Under the pieces are notes generated by a model. It had not been told where the DNA came from. It saw nothing but the letters and a program-made list of their open reading frames with translations, and did not search any database. Positions 54,218 through 62,150 of a stretch of 64,000 nt of DNA are shown in pieces. This DNA is from Mycobacterium sp. IS-1496 (lineage in GTDB: Bacteria > Actinomycetota > Actinomycetes > Mycobacteriales > Mycobacteriaceae): contig NZ_LQIU01000011.1 in assembly GCF_001499995.1 (NCBI RefSeq), positions 1-64,000 of the forward strand, written 5' to 3'. The stretch's first letter is position 1; every line of letters starts with the position of its first letter. Both the position numbers and the translations under genes were made by a program.

Positions 54218-56064
54218 CCACGCTTCTCAGAATCGCCACCGCGGGCTCCGTCGACGACGGCAAGTCGACGCTGATCGGCCGGCTGCTCTACGACTCCAAG
54301 GCCGTCATGGAGGACCAGCTCGCCGCCGTCGAGCGCACCTCCAAGGAACGCGGTAACGACTACACCGACCTCGCCCTGGTCACCGACGGGCTGCGTTCCG
54401 AGCGGGAACAGGGCATCACGATCGACGTCGCGTATCGCTACTTCGCCACGGCCAAGCGGAAATTCATCATCGCCGACACGCCCGGCCACCTCCAGTACAC
54501 CCGCAACATGGTCACCGGCACCTCGACCGCCCAGTTGGCGATCGTGCTCGTCGACGCGCGCCACGGCCTGCTCGAGCAGTCGCGCAGGCACGCGTTCCTG
54601 GCGTCGCTGCTCGGCGTGCAGCACATCGTGCTCGCGGTCAACAAGATGGACCTGATCGACTGGAATCAGGAGAAGTTCAACGACATTCGCGACGAGTTCC
54701 ACGCGTTCGCCGCACGCCTCGACATCCACGACGTCACCACCATCCCGATGTCGGCGCTGCTCGGCGACAACGTCGTCACCAAATCCGACAAGGCCCCGTG
54801 GTACGACGGACCGGCGCTGCTGAGCCACCTCGAAGAGGTCTACATCGCCGGTGACCGCAACCTGACCGACGTCCGCTTCCCGGTGCAGTACGTGATCCGC
54901 CCGCAGACCCGCGACCACGCCGACCACCGCAGCTACGCCGGCACCGTCGCCAGCGGCGTGATGCGCGTCGGCGACGAGATCGTCGTGCTGCCCAGCGGTA
55001 AGAGCAGCAGCATCACCGCGATCGACTCACCGACCGGCCCTGTCGCCGAGGCGTTCCCGCCGATGGCGGTGTCGGTCAGCCTGGCCGACGACATCGACAT
55101 CTCGCGCGGCGACGTGATCGCCCGGGTCAACAACCAGCCGCACGTGTCGAACGAATTCGACGCCACGGTCTGCTGGATGGCCGACACCTCGGCACTCGAA
55201 CCCGGCCGCGAGTACCTGATCAAGCACACCACCCGGGTCACCCGCGCCCGTGTCGCGGCGCTCGACTACCGCCTCGACGTCAACACGCTGCACCGCGACA
55301 AGTCGGCCACCGCGCTCAAGCTCAACGAACTCGGCCGGGTCACGCTGCGCACCCAGCAGCCGCTGCTGCTCGACGAGTACTCCCGCAACGCCGCGACCGG
55401 GTCGTTCATCCTGATCGACCCCGACACCAACGGCACCGTGGCGGCGGGCATGGTCCGCGACACCACCCCCGTCGCGAACCGGACCGCCACCCCGAACACC
55501 GTCCGGCACCAGTCGCTGGTCAGCGCCAAGGACCGGCTGTCGAAGGGCCGCACCGTGTGGTTCACCGGCCTGTCCGGCTCGGGGAAGTCATCGGTGGCGA
55601 TGCGGGTGGAGCAGAAGCTCCTCGAACGGGGTTGTCCCGCATACGTTCTGGACGGTGACAACCTGCGGCACGGGCTGAACGCCGACCTCGGGTTCTCGAT
55701 GGCCGACCGGGCGGAAAACCTGCGGCGCCTGGCCCACATCGCGACCCTGATGGCCGACTCCGGCCTGACGGTCCTGGTGCCGGCGATCAGCCCGCTCGTC
55801 GAGCACCGCGAACTGGCCCGCGCCGTCCACGTCGACCAGGGCTACGACTTCTTCGAGGTGTTCTGCGACACCCCGCTGGAGGACTGTGAACGGCGTGACC
55901 CCAAGGGCCTCTACGCCAAGGCGCGCGCCGGGGAGATCACCCACTTCACCGGGATCGACAGCCCGTATCAGCGGCCCAAGACGCCGGATCTGCGGTTGAC
56001 CCCCGACCGTGACGTCGACGATCTGGCCCAGCAGGTCATCGACATGCTGGACGGCGCCCGGTGA
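54214..56064 (+). CDS. cysNC: Bifunctional sulfate adenylyltransferase subunit 1/APS kinase CysNC
   Basis: A 616-residue fusion. Residues 1-430 are the CysN GTPase with G1 GSVDDGKST, G3 DTPGHLQYT and G4 NKMD, whose GTP hydrolysis drives APS formation by CysD. Residues 440-616 are APS kinase with P-loop GLSGSGKSS (from about 452), RAENLRRLAHIA and DTPLEDCERRDPKGLY, making PAPS. Start is GTG 54214, embedded in the stop of the mini-ORF. The same fusion is Rv1286. The stop overlaps cysQ by 4 bp. Confidence 0.96.
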   Translation: MTTLLRIATAGSVDDGKSTLIGRLLYDSKAVMEDQLAAVERTSKERGNDYTDLALVTDGLRSEREQGITIDVAYRYFATAKRKFIIADTPGHLQYTRNMVTGTSTAQLAIVLVDARHGLLEQSRRHAFLASLLGVQHIVLAVNKMDLIDWNQEKFNDIRDEFHAFAARLDIHDVTTIPMSALLGDNVVTKSDKAPWYDGPALLSHLEEVYIAGDRNLTDVRFPVQYVIRPQTRDHADHRSYAGTVASGVMRVGDEIVVLPSGKSSSITAIDSPTGPVAEAFPPMAVSVSLADDIDISRGDVIARVNNQPHVSNEFDATVCWMADTSALEPGREYLIKHTTRVTRARVAALDYRLDVNTLHRDKSATALKLNELGRVTLRTQQPLLLDEYSRNAATGSFILIDPDTNGTVAAGMVRDTTPVANRTATPNTVRHQSLVSAKDRLSKGRTVWFTGLSGSGKSSVAMRVEQKLLERGCPAYVLDGDNLRHGLNADLGFSMADRAENLRRLAHIATLMADSGLTVLVPAISPLVEHRELARAVHVDQGYDFFEVFCDTPLEDCERRDPKGLYAKARAGEITHFTGIDSPYQRPKTPDLRLTPDRDVDDLAQQVIDMLDGAR

Positions 56065-56789
56065 ACGATCACGAACTCGCCGCACGGCTGGCGACCCGGG
56101 CCGGTGACCTGCTGCTCGACGTGCGCGCGGAGTTCGCCGACGCCACCGCCGAGGAACGGAAAGCCGCCGGCGACAAGCGCTCTCACGACTTCCTGATGGC
56201 CGAGCTCGGTGAGCAGCGCCCCGGTGACGCGGTTCTGTCCGAGGAAGGCGCCGACGATCCGGTGCGGCTGCGGTCACAGCGGGTGTGGATCGTCGACCCG
56301 CTCGACGGCACCAGGGAGTTCTCCGAACTCGACCGCGACGACTGGGCGGTACACGTGGCGCTGTGGCAGTCCGGCGAGTTGGTGGCCGGGGCCGTCGCGC
56401 TGCCCGCGCAGAACACCACGCTGGCCACGCCGGACGTCGCGGCCCCCAGGCCGCTCGACGGCCCGCCGCGGATCGTGGTCTCGCGCACCCGCCCACCGGC
56501 CCTGGCGCTCACGGTCCGTGACGCGCTCGGCGGCACACTGGTCGAGATGGGTTCGGCGGGAGCGAAAGTCGCCTCGATCATGCAGGGGCGCTCGGACGTC
56601 TACGTACACGCGGGCGGGCAGTACGAGTGGGATTCGGCCGCGCCGGTCGCGGTGGCCCGCGCCGCCGGGTTGCACACGTCCCGTATCGACGGCTCACCGC
56701 TGGTCTACAACCGCGAGGACCCCACGTTGCCCGATCTGGTGGTGTGCCGGCCGGAGCTGGCCGAGGCGGTGCTGGCCGTCACCCGCTGA
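56061..56789 (+). CDS. cysQ: 3'(2'),5'-bisphosphate nucleotidase CysQ
   Basis: A 242-residue inositol-monophosphatase-superfamily enzyme that dephosphorylates PAP and PAPS, limiting the PAPS pool. Metal-binding motifs are SEEG (about 54-57), DPLDGTREF (about 77-85) and WDSAAPVAVARAAG (near 195). GTG 56061 overlaps the cysNC stop. In M. tuberculosis cysQ (Rv2131c) is elsewhere, so its operon position here is a notable arrangement that couples PAPS synthesis and removal. Confidence 0.9.
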   Translation: MNDHELAARLATRAGDLLLDVRAEFADATAEERKAAGDKRSHDFLMAELGEQRPGDAVLSEEGADDPVRLRSQRVWIVDPLDGTREFSELDRDDWAVHVALWQSGELVAGAVALPAQNTTLATPDVAAPRPLDGPPRIVVSRTRPPALALTVRDALGGTLVEMGSAGAKVASIMQGRSDVYVHAGGQYEWDSAAPVAVARAAGLHTSRIDGSPLVYNREDPTLPDLVVCRPELAEAVLAVTR

Positions 56790-56790
56790 G

Positions 56791-56796
56791 TAGGCT
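56791..56796 (+). promoter_or_regulatory. -10 hexamer TAGGCT, leaderless start of the cysteine hydrolase gene
   Basis: TAGGCT lies just after the cysQ stop and 7 bp before GTG 56804. It supports a separate leaderless transcript starting here. Confidence 0.45.
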
Positions 56797-56803
56797 CGAC
56801 GCC

Positions 56804-57403
56804 GTGGCGAATCCAACCCTGCGCGTGCTGGCCGACCTGCCCCAGCAGCCCGTCAACCTCTCCGAGTCCGCCCTGGTCCTCATCGACTGCCAGAACACCT
56901 ACACCCGCGGTGTGATGGAACTCGAGGGTGTGCAGGCCGCGCTGGAGGAGGCGGCGTCCCTGCTCGACCGGGCGCGCTCCGCCGGCATCCCGGTCATCCA
57001 CATCCAGCACTCGGACGGCCCCGACGGGCTCTACGACATCGAGGGGGAGAGCGGGGCGATCGTGCCGATCGTCGCGCCACGCGAGGGCGAGCCCGTCGTG
57101 GTCAAGAACTACCCGAACTCGTTCGTGCAGACCGACCTCGACGACCGGCTCAAGGCCGTCGGCGCGTCGAACCTGGTCCTGGCGGGGTTCATGACGCACA
57201 TGTGCGTGAATTCGACCGCGCGCGGCGCGTTCAACCTGGGCTACGCGCCGACGGTGGTGGCGTCGGCGACCGCGACGCGTGCGCTTCCGGGTCTCGGCAG
57301 CGATGACACCGTGCCCGCCGCCGCCATGCAGACCGCCAGCCTCGCGGCGATCGCGGACCTGTTCGCGGTGGTGGTGCCCAGTTCGCAGGACATCCCCGAC
57401 TAG
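56804..57403 (+). CDS. Isochorismatase-like cysteine hydrolase
   Basis: A 199-residue alpha/beta hydrolase of the isochorismatase/nicotinamidase family. The catalytic triad is visible: Asp in LVLIDCQN (near residue 26), Lys in VVKNYPNSF (about 106) and Cys in FMTHMCVNSTARGAF (about 134). Such enzymes cleave amides, ureas or enol ethers; the substrate here is unknown. It lies 9 bp upstream of the Rrf2 gene. GTG 56804 is chosen because longer frames overlap cysQ. Confidence 0.86.
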   Translation: MANPTLRVLADLPQQPVNLSESALVLIDCQNTYTRGVMELEGVQAALEEAASLLDRARSAGIPVIHIQHSDGPDGLYDIEGESGAIVPIVAPREGEPVVVKNYPNSFVQTDLDDRLKAVGASNLVLAGFMTHMCVNSTARGAFNLGYAPTVVASATATRALPGLGSDDTVPAAAMQTASLAAIADLFAVVVPSSQDIPD

Positions 57404-57406
57404 CCT
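57401..57406 (+). promoter_or_regulatory. -10 hexamer TAGCCT, leaderless start of the rrf2 gene
   Basis: TAGCCT starts with the stop codon of the upstream hydrolase gene and ends 6 bp before ATG 57413. Confidence 0.45.
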
Positions 57407-57412
57407 GGGGTC

Positions 57413-57901
57413 ATGCGGATGTCGGCCAAGGCGGAGTACGCCGTCCGGGCCATGGTGCAACTGGCCACGGTCGACGACGGTGTGCTGGTCAAGACCGACG
57501 ACCTGGCGAAAGCGCAGGGGATCCCGGCGCAGTTCCTCGTCGACATCCTCTCCGATCTGCGCACCGACCGGCTGGTGCGCAGCCAGCGCGGCCGCGACGG
57601 CGGGTACGAACTGGCGCGGCCGGCCGCCGACATCAGCATCGCCGACGTGCTGCGCTGCATCGACGGCCCGCTGGCCAGCGTGCGTGACATCGGGCTCGGC
57701 GACCTGCCGTACTCCGGGCCGACCGCCGCGCTGACCGACGTGTGGCGCGCGCTGCGGGCCAGCATGCGTTCGGTGCTCGAGCAGACCAGCCTCGCCGACG
57801 TGGCCACCGGCGCGCTGCCCGAGCACGTGGCGTCGATGGCCGGTGACTACCTCGACCAGGAGCACAAGCGCGGCCACCACGACCGCGTCAGCACCAAATA
57901 G
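57413..57901 (+). CDS. Rrf2 family transcriptional regulator (Rv1287-like)
   Basis: A 162-residue winged-helix regulator. The family start [18 protein letters not shown] leads to [20 protein letters not shown] and the wing [15 protein letters not shown] (about 56-70). Only one Cys (Cys82) is present, so the three-Cys iron-sulfur site of IscR/NsrR is absent; this is closer to CymR, the cysteine-metabolism repressor. Its place at the end of the sulfate-activation cluster, as Rv1287 in M. tuberculosis, makes sulfur control plausible, and the dyad before cysD is a candidate site. That link is inference. Confidence 0.9.
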   Translation: MRMSAKAEYAVRAMVQLATVDDGVLVKTDDLAKAQGIPAQFLVDILSDLRTDRLVRSQRGRDGGYELARPAADISIADVLRCIDGPLASVRDIGLGDLPYSGPTAALTDVWRALRASMRSVLEQTSLADVATGALPEHVASMAGDYLDQEHKRGHHDRVSTK

Positions 57902-57931
57902 CCTGCACCTGGGCTGATTTGGTGCCGTCAG

Positions 57932-57937
57932 TATCGT
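57932..57937 (+). promoter_or_regulatory. -10 hexamer TATCGT upstream of the ThrE-like gene
   Basis: TATCGT is 4 bp before GTG 57942 and 7 bp before the next GTG at 57945; leaderless spacing favours the second. Confidence 0.4.
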
Positions 57938-57941
57938 CGTC

Positions 57942-59519
57942 GTGGTGGAGCCCGATCGATCTGAGCGGCCGGCCCGGCGTCGGCGCGCACTGCACCTCGC
58001 CCTGCGTGGCCGACGCGAACCCGCGTCCGGCGCCGGCCAGCGCAGGCAGGTGTCCGCTGGGCTGAGCGAGCGGCACACCCGCAAGGTCCTCGACCTGACC
58101 GTCCGCCTGGCGGAGGTGATGCTGTCCTCCGGATCGGGCACCGCCGACGTCGTCGCCACCGCTCAGGACGTGGCGCAGGCGTATCAGCTCACCGACTGCG
58201 TCGTGGACGTCTTCGTCACCACCATCTTCGTCTCGGCGCTGCCCACGGCCGACAGCCCGCCGGTGACGATCGTGCGGTCGGTGCACGCGCGCTCGACCGA
58301 CTACTCGCGGCTGGCCGAACTCGACCTGCTGGTGCGGCGGATCACCTCGGGCGGTGTGTCGGTCGACGACGCCCACGAGGCGATGGACGTGTTGACCGAG
58401 CGGCCCCATCCGTACCCTCGCTGGGTCGCCACCGCGGGGTGGGCCGGGTTCGCGCTGGGCATCGCGATGCTGCTCGGCGGCAGCTGGTTGACGTGGATCC
58501 TGGCCGCTGTCTCGTCGGCTTTGATCGATCGCGTCGGCCGGGTGCTCAACCGGTGGGGCACACCGTTCTTCTTCCAGCAGGCCGCGGGCGCGTTCATCGC
58601 GACGATGATCGCCGTCGCGGCCTATCTGTACGCCGGGGTGGGGCCGACCGCACTGGTCGCGACCGGGATCGTGATGCTGCTGGCGGGTCTGACGCTGGTG
58701 GGTTCGGTGCAGGACGCGCTGACCGGATACATGGTCACCGCGGTGGCGCGGCTCGGCGACGTCCTGTTCCTCACCGCGGGCATCGTCGTCGGCATCCTGG
58801 CCGGGCTGCAGGTCGCGGCACTCGCCGGTATCCAGATCGAGCTCCATGTCGACGCCACGGAATCGTTCGTGATGCCGACTCGGGCGGTGCCGATCCTGCT
58901 CGCGGTGGTGGGCGCCGCGATCGCCGGGGCATGCCTGACGATCGCCAGTTACGCGCGGTTGCGGTCGGTGGTCACCGCGGGCATCGCGGCGGCGCTGGCC
59001 GAGCTGGTGCTGATCGGCCTGAGCGCGGCCGGGGTCGGTGGCGTGGTCGCCACCGGTACGGCGGCGGTCGGCGTCGGTCTGCTCGCCACCCTGATCTCGA
59101 TTCGCCGGCAGGCTCCGGCGCTGGTCACCGCGACCGCGGGCATCACCCCGATGCTGCCGGGCCTCGCGGTGTTCCGTGCGGTGTTCTTCTTCGCCGTCGA
59201 CCGCAACGTCCCGGGTGGGATCGCGCAGGCACTGGGCGCCGCGGCCATCGCGCTGGCGATCGGAGCCGGCGTGGTGATGGGTGAGTTGCTCGGCTCCCCA
59301 CTGCGTTACCGCGCCGGCCGCATCGGCGAGATCCTGCGCGTGGAAGGTCCACCCGGACTTCGCCGGGCGATCGGCAACGTGGTGGCGTTGCGGCCGTCCG
59401 GCAAGCAACAACCGACACACACCCCGCACCGACGGTCGTGGAGTGTCGCGCTCGAACCGGAGTCACGGGATGCGGCCGACGGAGATAGCCGCGAACCCTC
59501 GAATCGCGAGAGCGGCTGA
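57942..59519 (+). CDS. Threonine/serine exporter family membrane protein (ThrE-like)
   Basis: A 525-residue protein with the two-part ThrE layout. The N-terminal domain (about 40-170) has the RLAEVMLSSGSGTADV segment typical of the family and ends with RPHPYPRWVATAGWAGFA; about ten helices follow to residue 465, with GITPMLPGLAVFRAVFF as a conserved mark. It should export small amino acids such as threonine or serine. Basic and polar tails flank the core. GTG 57945 may be the true start. Location next to the sulfur cluster might suggest removal of excess serine-family amino acids, but that is speculation. Confidence 0.87.
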   Translation: MVEPDRSERPARRRRALHLALRGRREPASGAGQRRQVSAGLSERHTRKVLDLTVRLAEVMLSSGSGTADVVATAQDVAQAYQLTDCVVDVFVTTIFVSALPTADSPPVTIVRSVHARSTDYSRLAELDLLVRRITSGGVSVDDAHEAMDVLTERPHPYPRWVATAGWAGFALGIAMLLGGSWLTWILAAVSSALIDRVGRVLNRWGTPFFFQQAAGAFIATMIAVAAYLYAGVGPTALVATGIVMLLAGLTLVGSVQDALTGYMVTAVARLGDVLFLTAGIVVGILAGLQVAALAGIQIELHVDATESFVMPTRAVPILLAVVGAAIAGACLTIASYARLRSVVTAGIAAALAELVLIGLSAAGVGGVVATGTAAVGVGLLATLISIRRQAPALVTATAGITPMLPGLAVFRAVFFFAVDRNVPGGIAQALGAAAIALAIGAGVVMGELLGSPLRYRAGRIGEILRVEGPPGLRRAIGNVVALRPSGKQQPTHTPHRRSWSVALEPESRDAADGDSREPSNRESG

Positions 59520-59556
59520 TTCCCGAACCCGACCGCGCAGCGGTGCGCCGGTGCCG

Positions 59557-60036
59557 CTACGGGCGGGTCCCCCCTTGGGGAGGACCGGGCACCCAGGCCA
59601 GAAGGTCCCGCACGCCGTCGTTGTAGACGACGCTGTTGGGTACATCGCCCACGACGTCGAAATAGAGCTTGCCGGTCCTGCTGCCGCCCGGCGGCACCAC
59701 GCCTCCGACACCTGCGTCAGCGACGACACGGTACATCGCCGAGCTTTCAGCGCGGGCGTTGAACATCGGAACCATCGGAGTGGCCGGACTGCCGAACGCG
59801 TCGACGGTCACCGTGGCTGCATACAACTGACCGCTGTGCGGCACGGGGTCGGAGCTCGGGGAAAGGTCTCTGACCGTGTAACCGATCATCGGAGCGCCGG
59901 CCCAGTCGTTCAGTCGCTCCTGGCTACCGAAAGGCTTGATGTTGTCGGTTGCCGAAGCCGGCGCGACGGTCGCGGCACCACCGCCCAACGCGATCACGGT
60001 GACGGCGACGGCTCCGGCCAGTTTCTTGAAATTCAC
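59557..60036 (-). CDS. Secreted MPT63-like protein (DUF1942)
   Basis: A 159-residue exported protein. A Sec signal peptide (NFKKLAGAVAVTVIALGGGA) ends near the A-S-A-T site. The mature part follows the MPT63 pattern strand by strand: GYTVRDLSPSSDPVP, GQLYAATVTVDAFGSPATP, FNARAESSAMYRV, TGKLYFDVVGDVP and NDGVRDLLAWVP; MPT63 has GQVWEATATVNA and TGKIYFDVTG at these places. MPT63 is a small immunoglobulin-like secreted antigen of unknown function. GTG 60036 follows GGAGGGG at good spacing. Confidence 0.9.
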   Translation of the reverse strand: MNFKKLAGAVAVTVIALGGGAATVAPASATDNIKPFGSQERLNDWAGAPMIGYTVRDLSPSSDPVPHSGQLYAATVTVDAFGSPATPMVPMFNARAESSAMYRVVADAGVGGVVPPGGSRTGKLYFDVVGDVPNSVVYNDGVRDLLAWVPGPPQGGTRP

Positions 60037-60151
60037 CTTGACTCCCCTCCTCTGCCTGCAGTGATACAGCAACGCGTACCCGCGCAGGCGCCGTCGAAAT
60101 CACAGAACGGCGGCCATCGTGACGAGGGTGGCGTGAGAACTCGGTGAGCCG

Positions 60152-60182
60152 AAAAGGGGCCACCCCGGATCAGGGTGGCCCC
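60152..60182 (-). terminator. Intrinsic terminator after the small secreted protein gene
   Basis: GGGGCCACCC and GGGTGGCCCC form a perfect 10-bp stem with a 7-base loop; reading leftwards the stem is followed by TTTT and then CGGC. It starts 14 bp beyond the stop at 60197. This is the clearest rho-independent terminator in the window. Confidence 0.85.
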
Positions 60183-60196
60183 AGGTGGGTCGGGTG

Positions 60197-60445
60197 TCAG
60201 CGGACGGTGACGTAGACGACGCGGTCGTCGTTGTCGTAGCGGACCGAGACGATGCTGGACTGATCGAGCGGCTTGACCATGCCCTGGTGGTTGACCCGCA
60301 CCGCGTAGCCGCGGTCGTCGAGCTGCTCGATGGTGTTCTGGGCGTTGCCCGGTCCGGCCGGGGCGGCCTGGGCGGGGGCGGCCAGACCGAGGATGGCGGT
60401 GGCGGCGGCGCCGGCGAACAGTGTGGTGGCTGCGAACTTCGTCAT
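60197..60445 (-). CDS. Small secreted protein, paralogue of the remnant at 17.4 kb
   Basis: An 82-residue protein with a signal peptide (MTKFAATTLFAGAAATAILG) and likely cleavage after A-Q-A. The mature ~52 residues contain NTIEQLDDRGYAVRVNHQG and end RYDNDDRVVYVTVR. I do not know the function; short exported proteins of this type (DUF-like, PASTA-sized) are widespread in mycobacteria. ATG 60445 is used; longer frames add a basic stretch without signal character. A truncated copy lies at 17429-17563. Confidence 0.82.
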   Translation of the reverse strand: MTKFAATTLFAGAAATAILGLAAPAQAAPAGPGNAQNTIEQLDDRGYAVRVNHQGMVKPLDQSSIVSVRYDNDDRVVYVTVR

Positions 60446-60592
60446 TTCTCTCACTTCTCTCTTGTGATGTTCGAGCCGTGGCGGTCGTCGCGGTTCGGAC
60501 GCTTTCGTTGTTCTCTGACTGCTCAAACCAGCAGGTGAGGCAGATGATTTCCGCTGGCAGCGATTGACCGGCCGTTGGCAGCATCGAAGCGG

Positions 60593-61486
60593 TCAGCGGT
60601 GCCAGTCGCCGTCGGTCTCCTCGATCACGACGCTGCCGGTGTCGGTGCGCGCGGTGATCTGGCTCGTCGCTTCGGCGGCGTCGGAGGTCTCCGGCACCCG
60701 CACCTGCGTGGAATCGCCGGACTGCGCGCGAACGAGGTAGGGGCCCCGGTCGGGGAGCCCGAGGACGATCTCGCCGGTGCGGCTGATCGCCTCGACGGTG
60801 CGCGGCGCCGCGTCACGGAAGTCGACGACGATGTCGCCGTCGGATGTGTTGACCGCGAACCGCTCCCGCACCGAGATCGGGTCGCGCGCGGTCACCTCTC
60901 CGTCGACGGTCTGCACCTCGACGCGCCGCGCCGAGCCGCTGAGCACGATGGCCCCGCGCGTGGTGCGCGCGCTCAGCTGGTCGACGTCGGCCTCGGCGAG
61001 CACCACACCGGTCTCCTGCTGGGTGCGCACGCTGAGCCGGCGGGCCTGTTCGGGCGGGAGCGCGACGGTGATCTCCCCGCCTCGCGCCCATCCGAACGAC
61101 GGCGACGGCTCACCCTCGAGGACGATGCGGGTCTCCGACCCGGCCGTGGTGACCGCGAGCCGGTGCTCGCCACCGCTCGCGGTGTTCACCAGGCGCAGGT
61201 TCGCGCGGCCCTCCCGAGTCTGCGGATCGCTGGTGATGCGCACGGCCACCGGGATGTCGGCGGTGTCGATCACCAGCGACCGCATGGCCGACGGCAGCGC
61301 GTGGCTGTCGCTGAGCACGCGCACGGTGCTCAACCCCCATGCCGTGACGGCCAGCGCCGCAACGCTGCCCACCACGAGCACGGCCGCGGCGGCGATGAGC
61401 GCGCCCCGCAGCGCGGTCCGTCCGCCTGGGGACAGCTCGGGTGGGGGGCCGACGGGAGCCGGAGGTGGGGGAGTGATCGTCGTCAT
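60593..61486 (-). CDS. Membrane-anchored DUF4097-like beta-repeat protein
   Basis: A 297-residue protein. A Pro-rich cytosolic tail (PPPPAPVGPPPELSPGG) leads to one membrane helix (about 28-52), then an exoplasmic domain of short repeating beta strands: ITVALPPEQARRLSVRT, GVVLAEADVDQLSARTTRG, VEVQTVDGEV, FAVNTSDGDIVVDF and VEAISRTGEIVL. This pattern is the adhesin-like DUF4097 solenoid. It sits 19 bp downstream of the response regulator stop, in the same operon as the two-component system, so it is probably its target or accessory. Function unknown. Confidence 0.8.
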   Translation of the reverse strand: MTTITPPPPAPVGPPPELSPGGRTALRGALIAAAAVLVVGSVAALAVTAWGLSTVRVLSDSHALPSAMRSLVIDTADIPVAVRITSDPQTREGRANLRLVNTASGGEHRLAVTTAGSETRIVLEGEPSPSFGWARGGEITVALPPEQARRLSVRTQQETGVVLAEADVDQLSARTTRGAIVLSGSARRVEVQTVDGEVTARDPISVRERFAVNTSDGDIVVDFRDAAPRTVEAISRTGEIVLGLPDRGPYLVRAQSGDSTQVRVPETSDAAEATSQITARTDTGSVVIEETDGDWHR

Positions 61487-61505
61487 CGGATGTCCTTCCG
61501 GGCGT

Positions 61506-62150
61506 TCAGGATTCGAGGAACCGCAGGACGGCCAGTACGCGGCGGTTCTCGGTCTCGTCGGGGGCCAGGTTCAGCTTGGTGAAGATGGAGGCGATGTGTT
61601 TCTCGGCCGAACCGACCGAGATGTGCATTCCGGTCGCGATCGCCGAGTTCGTCTTGCCCTCCGCCATGAGCTGGAGCACCTCGTGCTCACGGGGGGTCAA
61701 CTGTTCGAGCGTCGCGCGCCGGTGTGAGCGCACCAGTATCTGCGAGACCACCTCGGGATCGAGCACCGTCCCGCCGTTGCCGACGACCTCGACGGCGTCG
61801 AGGAAGGCCGGCACGTCGGCCACCCGGTCCTTGAGCAGGTAGCCGAAACCTCTGGTGTCCGAGGCGATCAGCTCGGCGGCGTAGCGCTGTTCGACGTAGT
61901 GCGACAGGACCAGGACCGGGGACTCCGGGTTCTGGCTGCGCAGCAACGCGGCCGCTCGGATGCCCTCGTCGGTGAAGGTCGGCGGCATCCGCACGTCGAG
62001 GATCGCCAGATCGGGACGGGTCTCGTTGACCAGCCGCAACAGGTTGGTGGCATCGGGGACGCCGGCGACCACGTCGTGGCCGGCGTCGGCGAGGATGCGT
62101 TCGATCCCGGCACGCAGCAGCGCGGAATCCTCGGCGATCACGATGCGCAT
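61506..62150 (-). CDS. NarL/LuxR-family response regulator
   Basis: A 214-residue response regulator. Receiver: acidic site IAED, phospho-Asp in LAILDVRMPP (near residue 53), Lys in GYLLKDRV. Effector: the LuxR helix-turn-helix LEQLTPREHEVLQLMAEGKT...SAIATGMHISVGSAEKHI (about 145-195). Its start overlaps the kinase stop by 13 bp, so the pair is one unit. The strong palindrome at 63499-63516 upstream of the kinase gene is a candidate autoregulatory site. Confidence 0.92.
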   Translation of the reverse strand: MRIVIAEDSALLRAGIERILADAGHDVVAGVPDATNLLRLVNETRPDLAILDVRMPPTFTDEGIRAAALLRSQNPESPVLVLSHYVEQRYAAELIASDTRGFGYLLKDRVADVPAFLDAVEVVGNGGTVLDPEVVSQILVRSHRRATLEQLTPREHEVLQLMAEGKTNSAIATGMHISVGSAEKHIASIFTKLNLAPDETENRRVLAVLRFLES

